In this document: positions 1-8,466 of the stretch, piece after piece
Numbering within the stretch: position 1 is the first letter of the stretch
How the letters are laid out: each line of letters begins with the position of its first letter
Assembly: GCA_938085045.1 (NCBI GenBank)
Contig: CALKGI010000137.1
Location: 1 to 59,150 of the forward strand
Direction: 5' to 3'
Length of the DNA stretch: 59,150 nt
Source: an uncultured Alteromonadaceae bacterium
GTDB lineage: Bacteria > Pseudomonadota > Gammaproteobacteria > Enterobacterales > Alteromonadaceae
Program-made: the position numbers and the translations under genes
Notes under the pieces: generated by a model
What the model saw: the letters and a program-made list of their open reading frames with translations, nothing else
Databases searched by the model: none
What the model was told of the DNA's origin: nothing

Positions 1-1
1 T

Positions 2-184
2 TTGCAATGTTGGAAGGATTCACTGGCTATAAATGAAGAGCTGGCGATTAATTTGACTCAAACCACCCAAGTTTTGTTGGTCGACCAGCATAAAGACAAA
101 CTGGCCAGCGAAATACTGCAAGTTAATGCACTGAACCCCAAGAAAAAACGGCGGCGATTACGCTCTGCCTGGAGTCTTTTTTAA
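2..184 (+). CDS. C-terminal end of a DUF3019-like protein (partial, cut by window edge)
   Basis: The frame is open from the first bases, so only about the last 60 residues are visible and the true start lies outside. The fragment has a Gln-Cys-Trp stretch near its beginning and ends in a Lys/Arg-rich run followed by SAWSLF. From memory this arrangement is typical of small exported DUF3019 proteins, which are often encoded just before an RstA-like regulator in marine gammaproteobacteria. The stop codon overlaps the ATG of the response regulator (TAATG), so the two genes are translationally coupled and probably one operon with the kinase. The function of DUF3019 is unknown. The family assignment rests on the tail and the neighbourhood, and is moderate. 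Confidence 0.55.
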   Translation: MQCWKDSLAINEELAINLTQTTQVLLVDQHKDKLASEILQVNALNPKKKRRRLRSAWSLF

Positions 185-882
185 TGCAACATATTTTATT
201 GGTTGAAGACGACTCTAGGTTGTCGACATTGGTGCAAACATTTTTGCAGCAAAACAACTTTGAGGTCTCGGTCATCAACCGGGGTGATACTGCGCTTGAA
301 GAAATTCCGGGTCTAAAGCCTGATTTGATTGTGCTCGACATTATGCTGCCCGGGCTTGATGGCATGGCATTATGCCGCGAAATTCGTCCGCAATATGCGG
401 GGCCCATTTTATTTTTGACTGCCAAAGACAGTGATTTTGATCAAGTATTGGGGCTTGAAATTGGTGCTGATGATTACGTGATAAAGCCAGTAGAGCCTAG
501 GGTTTTGCTGGCGCGAATTAATAACCTGTTGCGCCGAGTAAATCAGCCTGTAGATACTGCGGTTGACCTGCTTAGTTTTGGTTTACTCGAAATAAAACGC
601 CACTCTAGGGCGGTGACTCTGGGCGAACAGTCGATTGACCTGACCAGTCATGAGTTTGATTTGTTGTGGTTGTTGGCCAGTAATGCGGGTGAAACCAAAA
701 GCCGTGAATTTATTCATCAGGCGATGATTGGCCGCGAGTACGATGGTTTAGACCGCACGGTGGATGTGCGTATTTCTCGGCTGCGTAAAAAACTGTGTGA
801 CCATGCGGATGCGCCGTATCGTATTAAAACGATTTGGGGCAAAGGATATTTATTTGTGCCAGATGCTTGGCAAACGGTGTGA
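184..882 (+). CDS. OmpR/PhoB-family response regulator (RstA-like)
   Basis: A 232-residue two-domain transcriptional regulator. The N-terminal receiver domain (about 1-120) has the acidic pair E8/D9/D10, the phospho-acceptor D52 in VLDIMLPGLDG, a Thr in FLTAKD and the Lys of VIKPVEP. The C-terminal part (about 130-228) is a winged-helix DNA-binding domain with the typical tail RLRKKL...IKTIWGKGYLF. It starts with an ATG overlapping the upstream stop and ends overlapping the kinase start (GTGA), so gene order and coupling argue for a dedicated kinase-regulator pair. The sequence resembles RstA, which answers to acid or Mg-limitation signals in enterics, but the signal here cannot be read from sequence. 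Start and family are secure; the RstA name is by similarity only. Confidence 0.9.
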   Translation: MQHILLVEDDSRLSTLVQTFLQQNNFEVSVINRGDTALEEIPGLKPDLIVLDIMLPGLDGMALCREIRPQYAGPILFLTAKDSDFDQVLGLEIGADDYVIKPVEPRVLLARINNLLRRVNQPVDTAVDLLSFGLLEIKRHSRAVTLGEQSIDLTSHEFDLLWLLASNAGETKSREFIHQAMIGREYDGLDRTVDVRISRLRKKLCDHADAPYRIKTIWGKGYLFVPDAWQTV

Positions 883-2132
883 AGCGACTTTTTTTTAGCC
901 TGTATTTTGTGGTGGTATTGGCGCTGGTGATCATCGGTTGGAGTTCTGACAAAGTTTGGCAGTTAATCCAGTCGAGCAGTGATGTTGATGCGGTTCGTAT
1001 CGTCGGTTTAAGCAAAGCCATTCGTTTGATTGAGCACCTAGAAACCCCCACCCAACGGCAGCGACTGAGTGACACAATTGATGCCCCGGTTAACGTTATT
1101 AGCGTCATAGATATCGCTTGGCTTAAGGAGCAAATAGCGCAATTGGCCGCAGGCGAACCCATCATGACTTACGATGAACAAGACCGATTGTTGATTTACA
1201 TGATGATGCTCGAAAATGAAGGTCAGCTTATTCAGGTAGGCCCTATTGCTTTGGGTCAACATGAGAGTGACAAACAAAGGTTGTTGATTTTTCTGTCTTA
1301 TTTATTGCTGGCCGTGGTGATTGGTTTGTGGAGCCGGCCGCTGTGGCGAGATTTACGAGTGTTACAACAGGCCACCGAAAAGTTTGGTCAAGGCCAGTGG
1401 CATCAGGTGCCTAAGGTCAGTAAAAACTCGGTAATCGCGCCTGTGGTTGAAACGTTTAATACAATGTCGGGCCGCATATCTCGCTTAGTCGAAGAGCAAA
1501 AAGAACTAACCAATGCCGTGTCGCACGAACTCAGAACGCCTTTAGCACGGCTTAAATTCTCGTTGGCTCTATCACCGCCAGACGAGACAGGCGATGCCGC
1601 AGGTATGCGAGATGACGTGAAGGAACTCGAAGCGCTGGTCGATGAAATGCTCAGTTATAGCCGGTTGGAGTCGGGCGCTCGCTCGTTAGTGCTGGCACAA
1701 GTTAACGTTAACGAACTGCTCGATAACCTGTTAGAGAAGCTAGGCCACAACAGTGACAAAAACCTCGAATTGGCTATTACTCCAAATGTGGCGTGGTCGT
1801 GCGATGGCCATTTTATCGAACGAGCATTACAAAACCTCATCACTAATGCGATTCGATTTGCCAATCAAACAGTGTTGGTGACGGTTAGGGCAGACAACAA
1901 TTCGTTGTTGTTGACGATAGAAGATGATGGCTGTGGTATTGATGAAAAAGACCGGCCACAGGTTTTTAAACCTTTTGTTCGGTTAGACAAAAGTCGTGCC
2001 CGCGAAAACGGCGGATTTGGTCTGGGGTTGGCGATAGTCAAACGTATTGTCGATTGGCACAAGGGTGAGGTGGGTGTGTCGGGTTCAAGTTTGGGTGGTG
2101 CCAAGTTTATGATTGAGTTGCCTTTGTTGTAA
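879..2132 (+). CDS. Membrane sensor histidine kinase (RstB-like)
   Basis: Partner kinase of the preceding regulator, 417 residues from the GTG at 879. That start overlaps the regulator's stop as GTGA and places a hydrophobic segment directly at the N-terminus; a longer TTG-started frame from 834 would add a non-membrane stretch inside the regulator gene and is less likely. Order: TM1 (about 4-22), a periplasmic sensor of about 115 residues, TM2 (about residues 138-156), a HAMP linker, a HisKA domain with phospho-accepting H216 in VSHELRTPLARL, then an HATPase_c domain with N box (LQNLITNAIRFA), DDGCGI and FGLGLAIVKR. All catalytic motifs are intact. The ligand is unknown. Confidence 0.9.
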   Translation: MKRLFFSLYFVVVLALVIIGWSSDKVWQLIQSSSDVDAVRIVGLSKAIRLIEHLETPTQRQRLSDTIDAPVNVISVIDIAWLKEQIAQLAAGEPIMTYDEQDRLLIYMMMLENEGQLIQVGPIALGQHESDKQRLLIFLSYLLLAVVIGLWSRPLWRDLRVLQQATEKFGQGQWHQVPKVSKNSVIAPVVETFNTMSGRISRLVEEQKELTNAVSHELRTPLARLKFSLALSPPDETGDAAGMRDDVKELEALVDEMLSYSRLESGARSLVLAQVNVNELLDNLLEKLGHNSDKNLELAITPNVAWSCDGHFIERALQNLITNAIRFANQTVLVTVRADNNSLLLTIEDDGCGIDEKDRPQVFKPFVRLDKSRARENGGFGLGLAIVKRIVDWHKGEVGVSGSSLGGAKFMIELPLL

Positions 2133-2145
2133 GACGGCCAAAATG

Positions 2146-2235
2146 CAGAATCAAGGGGTCAGAGACATTGAAGTTAAACATTCCTCATGTAAACCAATAA
2201 TTTAGAATCAAGGGGCCATAGAGGAATGTTTAACT
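2146..2235. repeat. Repeat cluster on the left of the RAYT gene
   Basis: GAATCAAGGGG occurs at 2148 and again at 2205. The first copy continues into GTCAGAGACATTGAAG, the reverse complement of the repeats at 3184 and 3333. Between them, the 15-mer AGTTAAACATTCCTC (2173-2187) pairs perfectly with its reverse complement at 2221-2235, seven bases from the transposase stop. The arrangement fits REP/BIME-type palindromes recognised by RAYT enzymes. Confidence 0.75.
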
Positions 2236-2241
2236 TTATAA

Positions 2242-2946
2242 TTAGATTGCGTTAAAATTATGCGATTTCCTGTCGCCACCATGTCCCAACTTGGCTAGTG
2301 TGGTATTAAATTGATATCCCATGCCGACCACGAATGCTTCATCTCCTATTGGCTGTCCTCGATTTGTTCCTTCTCGGATTAGCGCGATGTCCTCATCACA
2401 AATCTCCTCAGTAAATAAGGCAGAATATGCAGTTAAGCGTTGCGCTGAGCCGCTGCCTAAACTGGTGTACAACGGATGTGGCGTGATTAACGAAGACTCG
2501 ATGCCCAGAGCATTGTGATGAAAGCTAGACCAACGATAATCCGCAGGCGAATTGACCATATTTGCCCTGACAGGGTTTAGCTCTATATAACGAGAAACGG
2601 TGAAAAAGTAACTTTCGCTGTCAACAAGAACCGCTTTAAATCGACCTTCCCATAAAGTGCCGGTTCGCTCATACGTTCTATTGATATAAAGTACATAATT
2701 TCTGCCAAGGCATTGCATCATTTTACTGATGCTGTGTTTATTCTCTGGAGTGACTAATAAGTGTACATGATTGGTCATCAATACGAGCGCATGAATTTTG
2801 CAGCCTTGTTCTGCCGCACTTTTTTTGAGCATAGCAAGATAGGCAACGTAGTCGTTGTAATTAAAAAAACAAATTGAACGGTTGTTGCCACGCTGGATAA
2901 TATGATGAGGAATATTGGGGATGAAATGGCGGTTGCTTCTTGGCAT
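2242..2946 (-). CDS. REP-associated tyrosine transposase (Y1/IS200-like, RAYT)
   Basis: A 234-residue single-strand-acting Y1 transposase-family protein. It starts MPRSNRHF, carries the HUH metal motif as H60-V61-H62 in NHVHLLVTP, the ERTGTLWEGRFKA block, and the likely nucleophile Y120 in RYIELNPVRANM. These are the diagnostic features of the TnpA_REP family. Known members act on short palindromic repeats and are usually single-copy rather than classical insertion sequences. Here the gene is bracketed by such repeats: inverted copies at 2146-2235 on its 3' side and two 76-bp direct copies at 3136 and 3285 on its 5' side. The frame is intact and full length, so the protein is probably functional. 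Start at the ATG before PRSN is conventional. Confidence 0.9.
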   Translation of the reverse strand: MPRSNRHFIPNIPHHIIQRGNNRSICFFNYNDYVAYLAMLKKSAAEQGCKIHALVLMTNHVHLLVTPENKHSISKMMQCLGRNYVLYINRTYERTGTLWEGRFKAVLVDSESYFFTVSRYIELNPVRANMVNSPADYRWSSFHHNALGIESSLITPHPLYTSLGSGSAQRLTAYSALFTEEICDEDIALIREGTNRGQPIGDEAFVVGMGYQFNTTLAKLGHGGDRKSHNFNAI

Positions 2947-3135
2947 GAGAAAGTCCTTTTTTAATAAATGAAATCCAATTTACAATTTTAGCTTAGTCCA
3001 ATTTAATCTGCTTAGGCAAGTTTACTCTGAATGAATATTAATCGATTTTTTTACTTGGGTGACTCTTTAAATCTACTTGATTTTAAGACTGTAAATTAAT
3101 ATTTTTTGGGCTGAATCTCGAATATCAAACTGCTT
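2947..3135. other. AT-rich non-coding stretch upstream of RAYT
   Basis: No supported gene here. It should hold the transposase promoter (minus strand) and leads into the 76-bp repeat copies. The string GAATATCAAA near 3119 recurs at 3249, hinting that the repeat unit extends left of its conserved core. Confidence 0.5.
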
Positions 3136-3211
3136 GTCTCTGGCCCCTTGAATTTAATTTATTGATTTATAAAAGGAATACCTCACTTCAATGTTTCTGA
3201 CCCCTTGATTC
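3136..3211 (+). repeat. 76-bp RAYT-linked repeat, copy 1
   Basis: Begins GTCTCTGGCCCCTTGAATTT and ends TTTCTGACCCCTTGATTC. Its two halves carry related motifs, TCTCTGGCCCCTTGA and TTTCTGACCCCTTGATT. A further CTGACCCCTTGATTC follows at once (3212-3226). It matches copy 2 (3285-3360) over its length with a few substitutions in the middle. Confidence 0.8.
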
Positions 3212-3284
3212 CTGACCCCTTGATTCTGCTTTAGACTGTAAACGTGCGGAATATCAAAGGGCAGACGAAATGTTATTTATCTTT

Positions 3285-3360
3285 GTCTCTGGCCCTTTGA
3301 TTTTAATTTATTGATTTTCAAGAAGAATGTTGCACTTCAATGTCTCTGACCCCTTGATTC
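3285..3360 (+). repeat. 76-bp RAYT-linked repeat, copy 2, overlapping the RND gene end
   Basis: Same unit as copy 1, beginning GTCTCTGGCCCTTTGATTTT and ending TGTCTCTGACCCCTTGATTC. It starts 149 bp after copy 1. Its right part lies inside the RND permease reading frame and provides that gene's last codons and stop. Confidence 0.8.
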
Positions 3361-6300
3361 TCTTGATTCTTTTTAAAACTCCATGGTCGCATCACCATTT
3401 GATACAACACCGGAATAATAAACAGCGTCAAGAATGACGAGAATATTAATCCCCACACAATTGATGTTGCCACTGGTGACCATACCAATGAGCTGCCGCC
3501 TAAACCAAAGGCTAATGAGAATAGACCTGCCACTGTTGTTAGTGTTGTTATCACCACTGGCAATAATCTACGTCTTGCGGCGAAGAATATGCTGTGTAAC
3601 AAGCTCATGCCTTTTCTGAGGTTGGTGTTGGCTGTTGATATCAATACTATTGCGGTGTTTACTGCTATGCCTGCCAGCGCCACTATGCCGTACATGGTGA
3701 ATAGGCTCAGTGGGTTGTTTGACACAATCAAACCTAGTACCACACCAACGAAGGCCAGTGGAATTGAAACCAATATCATCAGCGGCTGAAAGTAGCTTTG
3801 GAATTGGGTGCTCAGTATCAAGTACATCAAGCCTATGCCAAATAAGAACAATACGCCGATTGAGTCCATGCTTTCTTGTATGTCATCAAGTTCGCCTGAA
3901 AAGTCCAATGTGGCATTGGGGTGGTTACCGGCTATTTTATCCCAGTGTGCTAACAACAGTTCGTTTGCTTTTATGGTGTCTATTTCTAGTTCGTTAATGT
4001 CAGATTCTACCGTGATGGTACGGCGGAAGTTGTAATGACGGATGTTGCCTTTAACCTTTGCTATGTCCATGTTAACCAATTCACGTAGTGGTACCGTTGC
4101 GCCCATGCTAGTGCCTGTGCCGATGGGAATGGCGAGCTCTAGTAGGTTTTCGATGTCTTCGAACTGGTTGGTAACGCTCTGTGCCGACATCACTTTGATG
4201 GTCATTTTGTCACCCTGATGACGGGTGAAGCTAACCACTTCACCGTCGACCAACATGCTGATGGTGCGCTGAATGTCACGAGGGTTGATGCCCAATCGGT
4301 TGATGTTACTCAGGTTTAAGCTAAACGTTAGGCCGTTACTGCCGGGGCTGTCGTCATCAGTGACCTCTAAATATCGCTTATCGCTTTCCATGAAGGTTCG
4401 CAGCGCATTGGATGCGGCGCGAATTTCGTCGAAGTTGTCACCTCTAACTTTCACGCTGATGGCTTTGCTGGTTGGCGGACCGCCGGCGATTTTTAGGAAA
4501 GATAATTCGGTAGCGCCCAGCACTTTGTCGAGCCCGGGTTGTATTTGCTCAATAATGTCTTCGATGCTGCGCAGGTGGTCGCCTTTGGGTTTGAGGCTGA
4601 TGAGCACTTGCCCTTTATTGTCGCCAAATACTGGAGCCATTTCGGTAAACATTTGACCGCCATAACTGACCACAGAGCGCACTTCTTCTTCAAGTAAGGC
4701 TTCATTGGCAATAGCTTCAATTTCGAGCACTTTGTCGATGGTGTTTTGCAATGAACTTGAAGGTGCCATGGTGACGTTGATGTAAAACAGGCGGATGTTG
4801 TCAGCAGCAAAAAAGTCCATGCGAACAAGTCCAGCGGCCAATGCGCCGCCAGCAGCGAATACTAAAAACACCATGGCAACCAAGGTCTTTTTGGGGTGGC
4901 GCATAATTTTTAATAACGCCCGACCATATTTAACCCGCAATTTGTGTAGCGCTTTTTGACGTGTTATGTCGAATTTTGAACGCTTTTTGAAGTTAACGTT
5001 TGCTGCCATCATGTGGCCGGGTAGCATCCAGTAAGCTTCTACAAGACTGATCGCCAGCGCTACGGTTACCACCAAAGGAATGACCAGCATGAATTTTCCC
5101 AGTATGCCGGGTAGTAACATCAATGGTAAAAATGCGGCCATGGTGGTTAATACTGACGAGGTTACCGGCCCTATGACTTCGTTTAACCCACCCCATGCGG
5201 CCTTTATGCCTGTGTCGCCTTGGCGTAATTTGTTGTGAATAGATTCGACCACAACTACCGCGTCATCTACCAACATACCGAGCGCGATAACTATTGCCAG
5301 TAAAACGGAAGTATTGAGCGTGTGGCCTAGCGCACTCATCACTATGAAGGTGCCCGCCAAAGTGAACGGAATACCAATGGTAACCAAAAAGCTGATTTTT
5401 GAACCGAGGAATAACCAAGTTACCATCAACACTAAAATTAGGCCGTAGGTGGCGTTGGTTTGCATGATTTTTAATGCACTGCGAGTGCTTTCTGTTTGGT
5501 CGTCGGCTAAGTAAAAATGTACGCCTAGCTCGTCAGCAAACCCGTTGCGTAATTCAACAAACTCAGTGATTTTTTCGACCAGCTCGATGGTGTTGACGTC
5601 GGCCTGTTTCATCACGGCAAATAATACCGCAGGTTGTCGGTTGAAGCGCACTAACTGAGTGGCTTTGCTGCGATTGGTGACGACTTCGGCGATTTCAAAA
5701 AGACGAATTTCTTGTCCTGATTGGTTGATGATAGGCAGTTGTGCCAGTTCATTCGGATCGGCTGTTTCGCCTTGTACGCGTATCGACCATTTTTCTTTGG
5801 CTATGCGAACGGTGCCCGCCGAGGCGTCAGAGTAATAGGCTTGTACTGTGTTGGCGATAGTTACTGGAGATATGCCGAGGGCTTGTATTTTGTCTAAATC
5901 AAAGTGTACTTGCAGCTCGGGTTCTCTTAAACCTGTGGGTTGTACACGGTCAACGCCTGCGATTCTGGCTAGGTCTTTTTCGAGAACTTTGGCCTGACGA
6001 TGCAGATTACTGTCATCGCTGATGCCAGTTACAACAACCGATGCCGATGGAAAGGCGTTAGCGGTGGTAACTTCGACGATATTGGGTCGTTCTGCGGCTT
6101 CTGGCAGTTGGTCTTCTGTGTTGTTTATTTCGCGGCGTAGGTCGGCGAGTCGTTTGTCAAACAGGCTGGCAGATATATCGTTGAATCTAACCAATATGCT
6201 CGACACACCTTCGCGGCTGGTGCTTGAGACAAATTTAATGTCTTGCACACGTTCTATGGCTTCTTCTATTACATCGGTGAGTTTGCGCTCGACATCGGTG

Positions 6301-6464
6301 GAGGATATGCCGCCGGCCAATGTGGTGACCTGCACCCAGTTGAAGTTAACCGAGGGGTCTTGTTCGCGAGGCAAATTGGCGTAAGTGATGGCACCCATGA
6401 CCAAGATCATGACAAAAACTAGGTTGGTTAGAACGTGGTTTTCGATCAGTTTTTTTAACCACAT
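3318..6464 (-). CDS. RND-family efflux transporter permease (AcrB-like, HAE1 type)
   Basis: A 1048-residue inner-membrane proton-driven pump subunit. Visible hallmarks are the N-terminal TM1 followed by NLPREQDPSVNFNW, two large periplasmic loops, twelve expected membrane helices, and the proton-relay Asp pair near residue 400 in ALGMLVDDAVVVVE. Length matches the family. It lies four bases after the membrane-fusion gene, downstream in the same minus-strand operon, with the TetR gene further upstream, so it is probably a regulated drug or toxic-compound pump; the substrate cannot be told. Oddity: the last residues, reading ENQGVRDIEVQHSS, are encoded by the RAYT-linked repeat at 3285-3360, so the natural C-terminus was probably replaced when the repeat arrived. 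Confidence 0.92.
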   Translation of the reverse strand: MWLKKLIENHVLTNLVFVMILVMGAITYANLPREQDPSVNFNWVQVTTLAGGISSTDVERKLTDVIEEAIERVQDIKFVSSTSREGVSSILVRFNDISASLFDKRLADLRREINNTEDQLPEAAERPNIVEVTTANAFPSASVVVTGISDDSNLHRQAKVLEKDLARIAGVDRVQPTGLREPELQVHFDLDKIQALGISPVTIANTVQAYYSDASAGTVRIAKEKWSIRVQGETADPNELAQLPIINQSGQEIRLFEIAEVVTNRSKATQLVRFNRQPAVLFAVMKQADVNTIELVEKITEFVELRNGFADELGVHFYLADDQTESTRSALKIMQTNATYGLILVLMVTWLFLGSKISFLVTIGIPFTLAGTFIVMSALGHTLNTSVLLAIVIALGMLVDDAVVVVESIHNKLRQGDTGIKAAWGGLNEVIGPVTSSVLTTMAAFLPLMLLPGILGKFMLVIPLVVTVALAISLVEAYWMLPGHMMAANVNFKKRSKFDITRQKALHKLRVKYGRALLKIMRHPKKTLVAMVFLVFAAGGALAAGLVRMDFFAADNIRLFYINVTMAPSSSLQNTIDKVLEIEAIANEALLEEEVRSVVSYGGQMFTEMAPVFGDNKGQVLISLKPKGDHLRSIEDIIEQIQPGLDKVLGATELSFLKIAGGPPTSKAISVKVRGDNFDEIRAASNALRTFMESDKRYLEVTDDDSPGSNGLTFSLNLSNINRLGINPRDIQRTISMLVDGEVVSFTRHQGDKMTIKVMSAQSVTNQFEDIENLLELAIPIGTGTSMGATVPLRELVNMDIAKVKGNIRHYNFRRTITVESDINELEIDTIKANELLLAHWDKIAGNHPNATLDFSGELDDIQESMDSIGVLFLFGIGLMYLILSTQFQSYFQPLMILVSIPLAFVGVVLGLIVSNNPLSLFTMYGIVALAGIAVNTAIVLISTANTNLRKGMSLLHSIFFAARRRLLPVVITTLTTVAGLFSLAFGLGGSSLVWSPVATSIVWGLIFSSFLTLFIIPVLYQMVMRPWSFKKNQENQGVRDIEVQHSS

Positions 6465-6468
6465 AAGC

Positions 6469-7518
6469 TTACCCGCCTTTTCTGCTGATCAACGTTTCGT
6501 CTTCGACGCTTTTGAGGATGATGTTTTGCTTGTCGCTCAGGCCAAATCGGCCGTCAATGATGATTTGGTAGTTGGCATTGGTATCTATTTTTATCGGGCG
6601 GCCTTCTTGCGCGCCTTGAACTGCAATAAAGCGGGTTGAGCTTTGTTCTACAACAAAAAAGCCATATTGACCATCGCGTTTTTGTAGCAGGTGACCGGGT
6701 AAATAGGGGTTTGGGGTGTGCCATTTGACGCGTCCGGTAACGCCGCTGTAGGTTTTTTCGTTGACGAAGTCCAAACGACTTTCGAGGCTGCGAGAGTTAT
6801 CGGCAATCATTGGTATGAGCTGGCGTACTTTAAGCGGGAATTTTTCGCCGTTAACTTCAAACCAGTATTCGCGGGCATTTGAAAAAGCGTGTTGGTCGCT
6901 GAGCGCAATTTGTGCCGATACTTCTTGTTGCCCAGATTCGAGCAACTCGACCACGGTTTTGCCTTGGTCTACTTGTTCGCCGATACTCGCTATGCGTTTA
7001 GTGACTATGCCGTTAAAAGGGGCTGTGATGTTGCATCGGGCGGCGAAAACTTGCTGCTGTTTTAAATTGACTTTAAGGGCTTTTATTTGCGATTTACCAG
7101 TGGCAACGTTAGTTTGTTTTAAGTCTAATTCTGACTCACTGACCGACCTGTTTTTGTTGAGTTTGACCGCTCGGTCCATTTCTCGTTGGTTAAATGCTTG
7201 TTGTACTTGAGATTGTTTAACATCGGCTTCTAGGCGAGCCAATGTTAATGTGATGTCTTGACAATCAAGCCTAGCAATGATGTCGCCTTTTTTGACTGTA
7301 TCACCAACTCTGTGGTTAAAGTATTCGATAATGCCACCAACTTGGGCTGGAATTTTGGCATGGTTAAGAGTGATAACCTTGGCCGGTGCCGATTTAACGG
7401 GATAGAACGCCAATTGTTCGACCGTTTTTGCGGTAACGGGAATAGAAGGCAAGGTTTCATCGGCGAAGGCAGAAGTACCAAGCGCGGCGATTAGGCACAG
7501 TATCAAAGCTTTTTTCAT
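6469..7518 (-). CDS. RND efflux periplasmic adaptor (membrane fusion protein)
   Basis: 349 residues. It opens with a signal peptide (MKKALILCLIAALGTSAFA, cleavage before DETLP). Then come a barrel-sandwich half (VGGIIEYFNHRVGDTVKKGD), an alpha-helical hairpin rich in Gln/Lys (about 75-140), the second lipoyl half (NITAPFNGIVTKRIASIGEQV), and beta-barrel and membrane-proximal domains. It links the inner-membrane RND pump to an outer-membrane channel. No TolC-like gene is next to it, so a channel from elsewhere in the genome is probably used. First gene of the operon, transcribed from the promoter at 7588-7616; the ATG is preceded by AAGGGATCCTA. Confidence 0.9.
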   Translation of the reverse strand: MKKALILCLIAALGTSAFADETLPSIPVTAKTVEQLAFYPVKSAPAKVITLNHAKIPAQVGGIIEYFNHRVGDTVKKGDIIARLDCQDITLTLARLEADVKQSQVQQAFNQREMDRAVKLNKNRSVSESELDLKQTNVATGKSQIKALKVNLKQQQVFAARCNITAPFNGIVTKRIASIGEQVDQGKTVVELLESGQQEVSAQIALSDQHAFSNAREYWFEVNGEKFPLKVRQLIPMIADNSRSLESRLDFVNEKTYSGVTGRVKWHTPNPYLPGHLLQKRDGQYGFFVVEQSSTRFIAVQGAQEGRPIKIDTNANYQIIIDGRFGLSDKQNIILKSVEDETLISRKGG

Positions 7519-7587
7519 TAGGATCCCTTTTTTATTACTAGGTACAGATGAGGAGGTGCTGGATGACCTTTGGGCAAACAGGCGGCT

Positions 7588-7616
7588 ATAGTAACTTAGA
7601 CTGACTGGTCGGTCAA
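7588..7616 (-). promoter_or_regulatory. Promoter of the RND operon with overlapping TetR-type operator
   Basis: On the minus strand, -35 TTGACC (7611-7616) and -10 TACTAT (7588-7593) are 17 bp apart. The -35 and spacer carry the partial palindrome TGACCGACCAGTCAGTC (about 7599-7615). This GACCGAC-type half-site is common for TetR repressors of efflux pumps. Repressor bound here would block RNA polymerase. The site is about 70 bp before the adaptor start and about 100 bp after the TetR stop. Confidence 0.7.
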
Positions 7617-7713
7617 TGAAAGTATTTGGGTTTGAGATGAGTGGTTATATCCTGTAATTGTTTTTTCATGGTATGACGGTTGACTCAAAGAAGGGCGCGC
7701 ACGGGGGCGGCCC

Positions 7714-8346
7714 CTACGGGTTTTGTTCACCACCCAATTCGGCCACCATCAATTGGCAAATGGTGCGCCATAACCGGGTATATAATTCACGGTCTTTAAA
7801 TATTGCCTGATGAATGCTCATGCCGCAGGCGAAGCAGTCGGTGATGCGTACTATGTCGTCTATTTGGGCATCGGTGACTTTTTCGCCCATGAAACGTCGG
7901 TAGGCAGGGGCTAATTGTGCGCAGGCGCTTTCGAATAGGCGTTGGTTGAGTTGGCGGAATTTTTCGTCTCTTATCGATAACGGCACAAGTCCCATGATTG
8001 TGTTGAGCATTTTGTTGTCGCGGTCGACCATGTCGAGGGTAAAGTCGCCAAAGGCGTAAAGGTAACTAAGTAGGGTGTCGTGAGCATCAATGGGCACACT
8101 TTCCATGCAGGTGTCGACAAACGATTCGAGCAGGCAAATCATGACGGCTTCGACATTCTCAAAATGGTGATACAAAGTGCCTTTGGCTATGCCAGCTTGC
8201 TTGACCAATTTGTTGGTGGTGAGCGCGGTATATCCTTGGTCGCCGATGATGTCCATGGCAGTTTCAAGAATTTTTTGACGGGTTTGCTCTGCCGTTTCTT
8301 TTCGGCTGACTGGTTTGTTTGGTGGTTGCTCTGGTGCTTGGGTCAC
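7714..8346 (-). CDS. TetR/AcrR-family transcriptional repressor
   Basis: 210 residues. The N-terminal helix-turn-helix (about 19-65) is classical: TRQKILETAMDIIGDQGY, then TTNKLVKQAGIAKGTLYHHF. The C-terminal ligand domain is not close to a named regulator. It lies upstream of, and in the same direction as, the adaptor and pump genes, with about 195 bp between them containing the operator-promoter at 7588-7616. The simplest reading is a local repressor released by a pump substrate. About 20 polar residues precede the HTH; a shorter start is possible, but the ATG used is the only one upstream of the HTH. Confidence 0.88.
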   Translation of the reverse strand: MTQAPEQPPNKPVSRKETAEQTRQKILETAMDIIGDQGYTALTTNKLVKQAGIAKGTLYHHFENVEAVMICLLESFVDTCMESVPIDAHDTLLSYLYAFGDFTLDMVDRDNKMLNTIMGLVPLSIRDEKFRQLNQRLFESACAQLAPAYRRFMGEKVTDAQIDDIVRITDCFACGMSIHQAIFKDRELYTRLWRTICQLMVAELGGEQNP

Positions 8347-8418
8347 AAGTGAAATTCTTTATGATGCAATCAGCTAATGGTAACGCAAATGGGGTTTTTA
8401 GCAAAGGTGTTGGTGGTA

Positions 8419-8454
8419 GGGCAGATGTTGGAGGTTGGGCAGATGTTGGAGGTT
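8419..8454 (+). repeat. Two 18-bp tandem copies
   Basis: GGGCAGATGTTGGAGGTT occurs twice in perfect tandem (8419-8436, 8437-8454), just left of the MITE-like element. A short minisatellite with no visible function. Confidence 0.75.
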
Positions 8455-8466
8455 GGGATTTAGTTG

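Noticed and set aside
123-425. Minus-strand frame of 100 codons opposite the RstA-like gene
   Set aside because: Shadow of the response regulator; no family features and no ribosome site.
834-878. TTG-started extension of the histidine kinase
   Set aside because: Lies inside the regulator gene, and the GTG at 879 gives the overlap and N-terminal helix expected.
8419-8454. 18-bp direct repeats as iterons or an origin
   Set aside because: Only two copies and no replication gene nearby.
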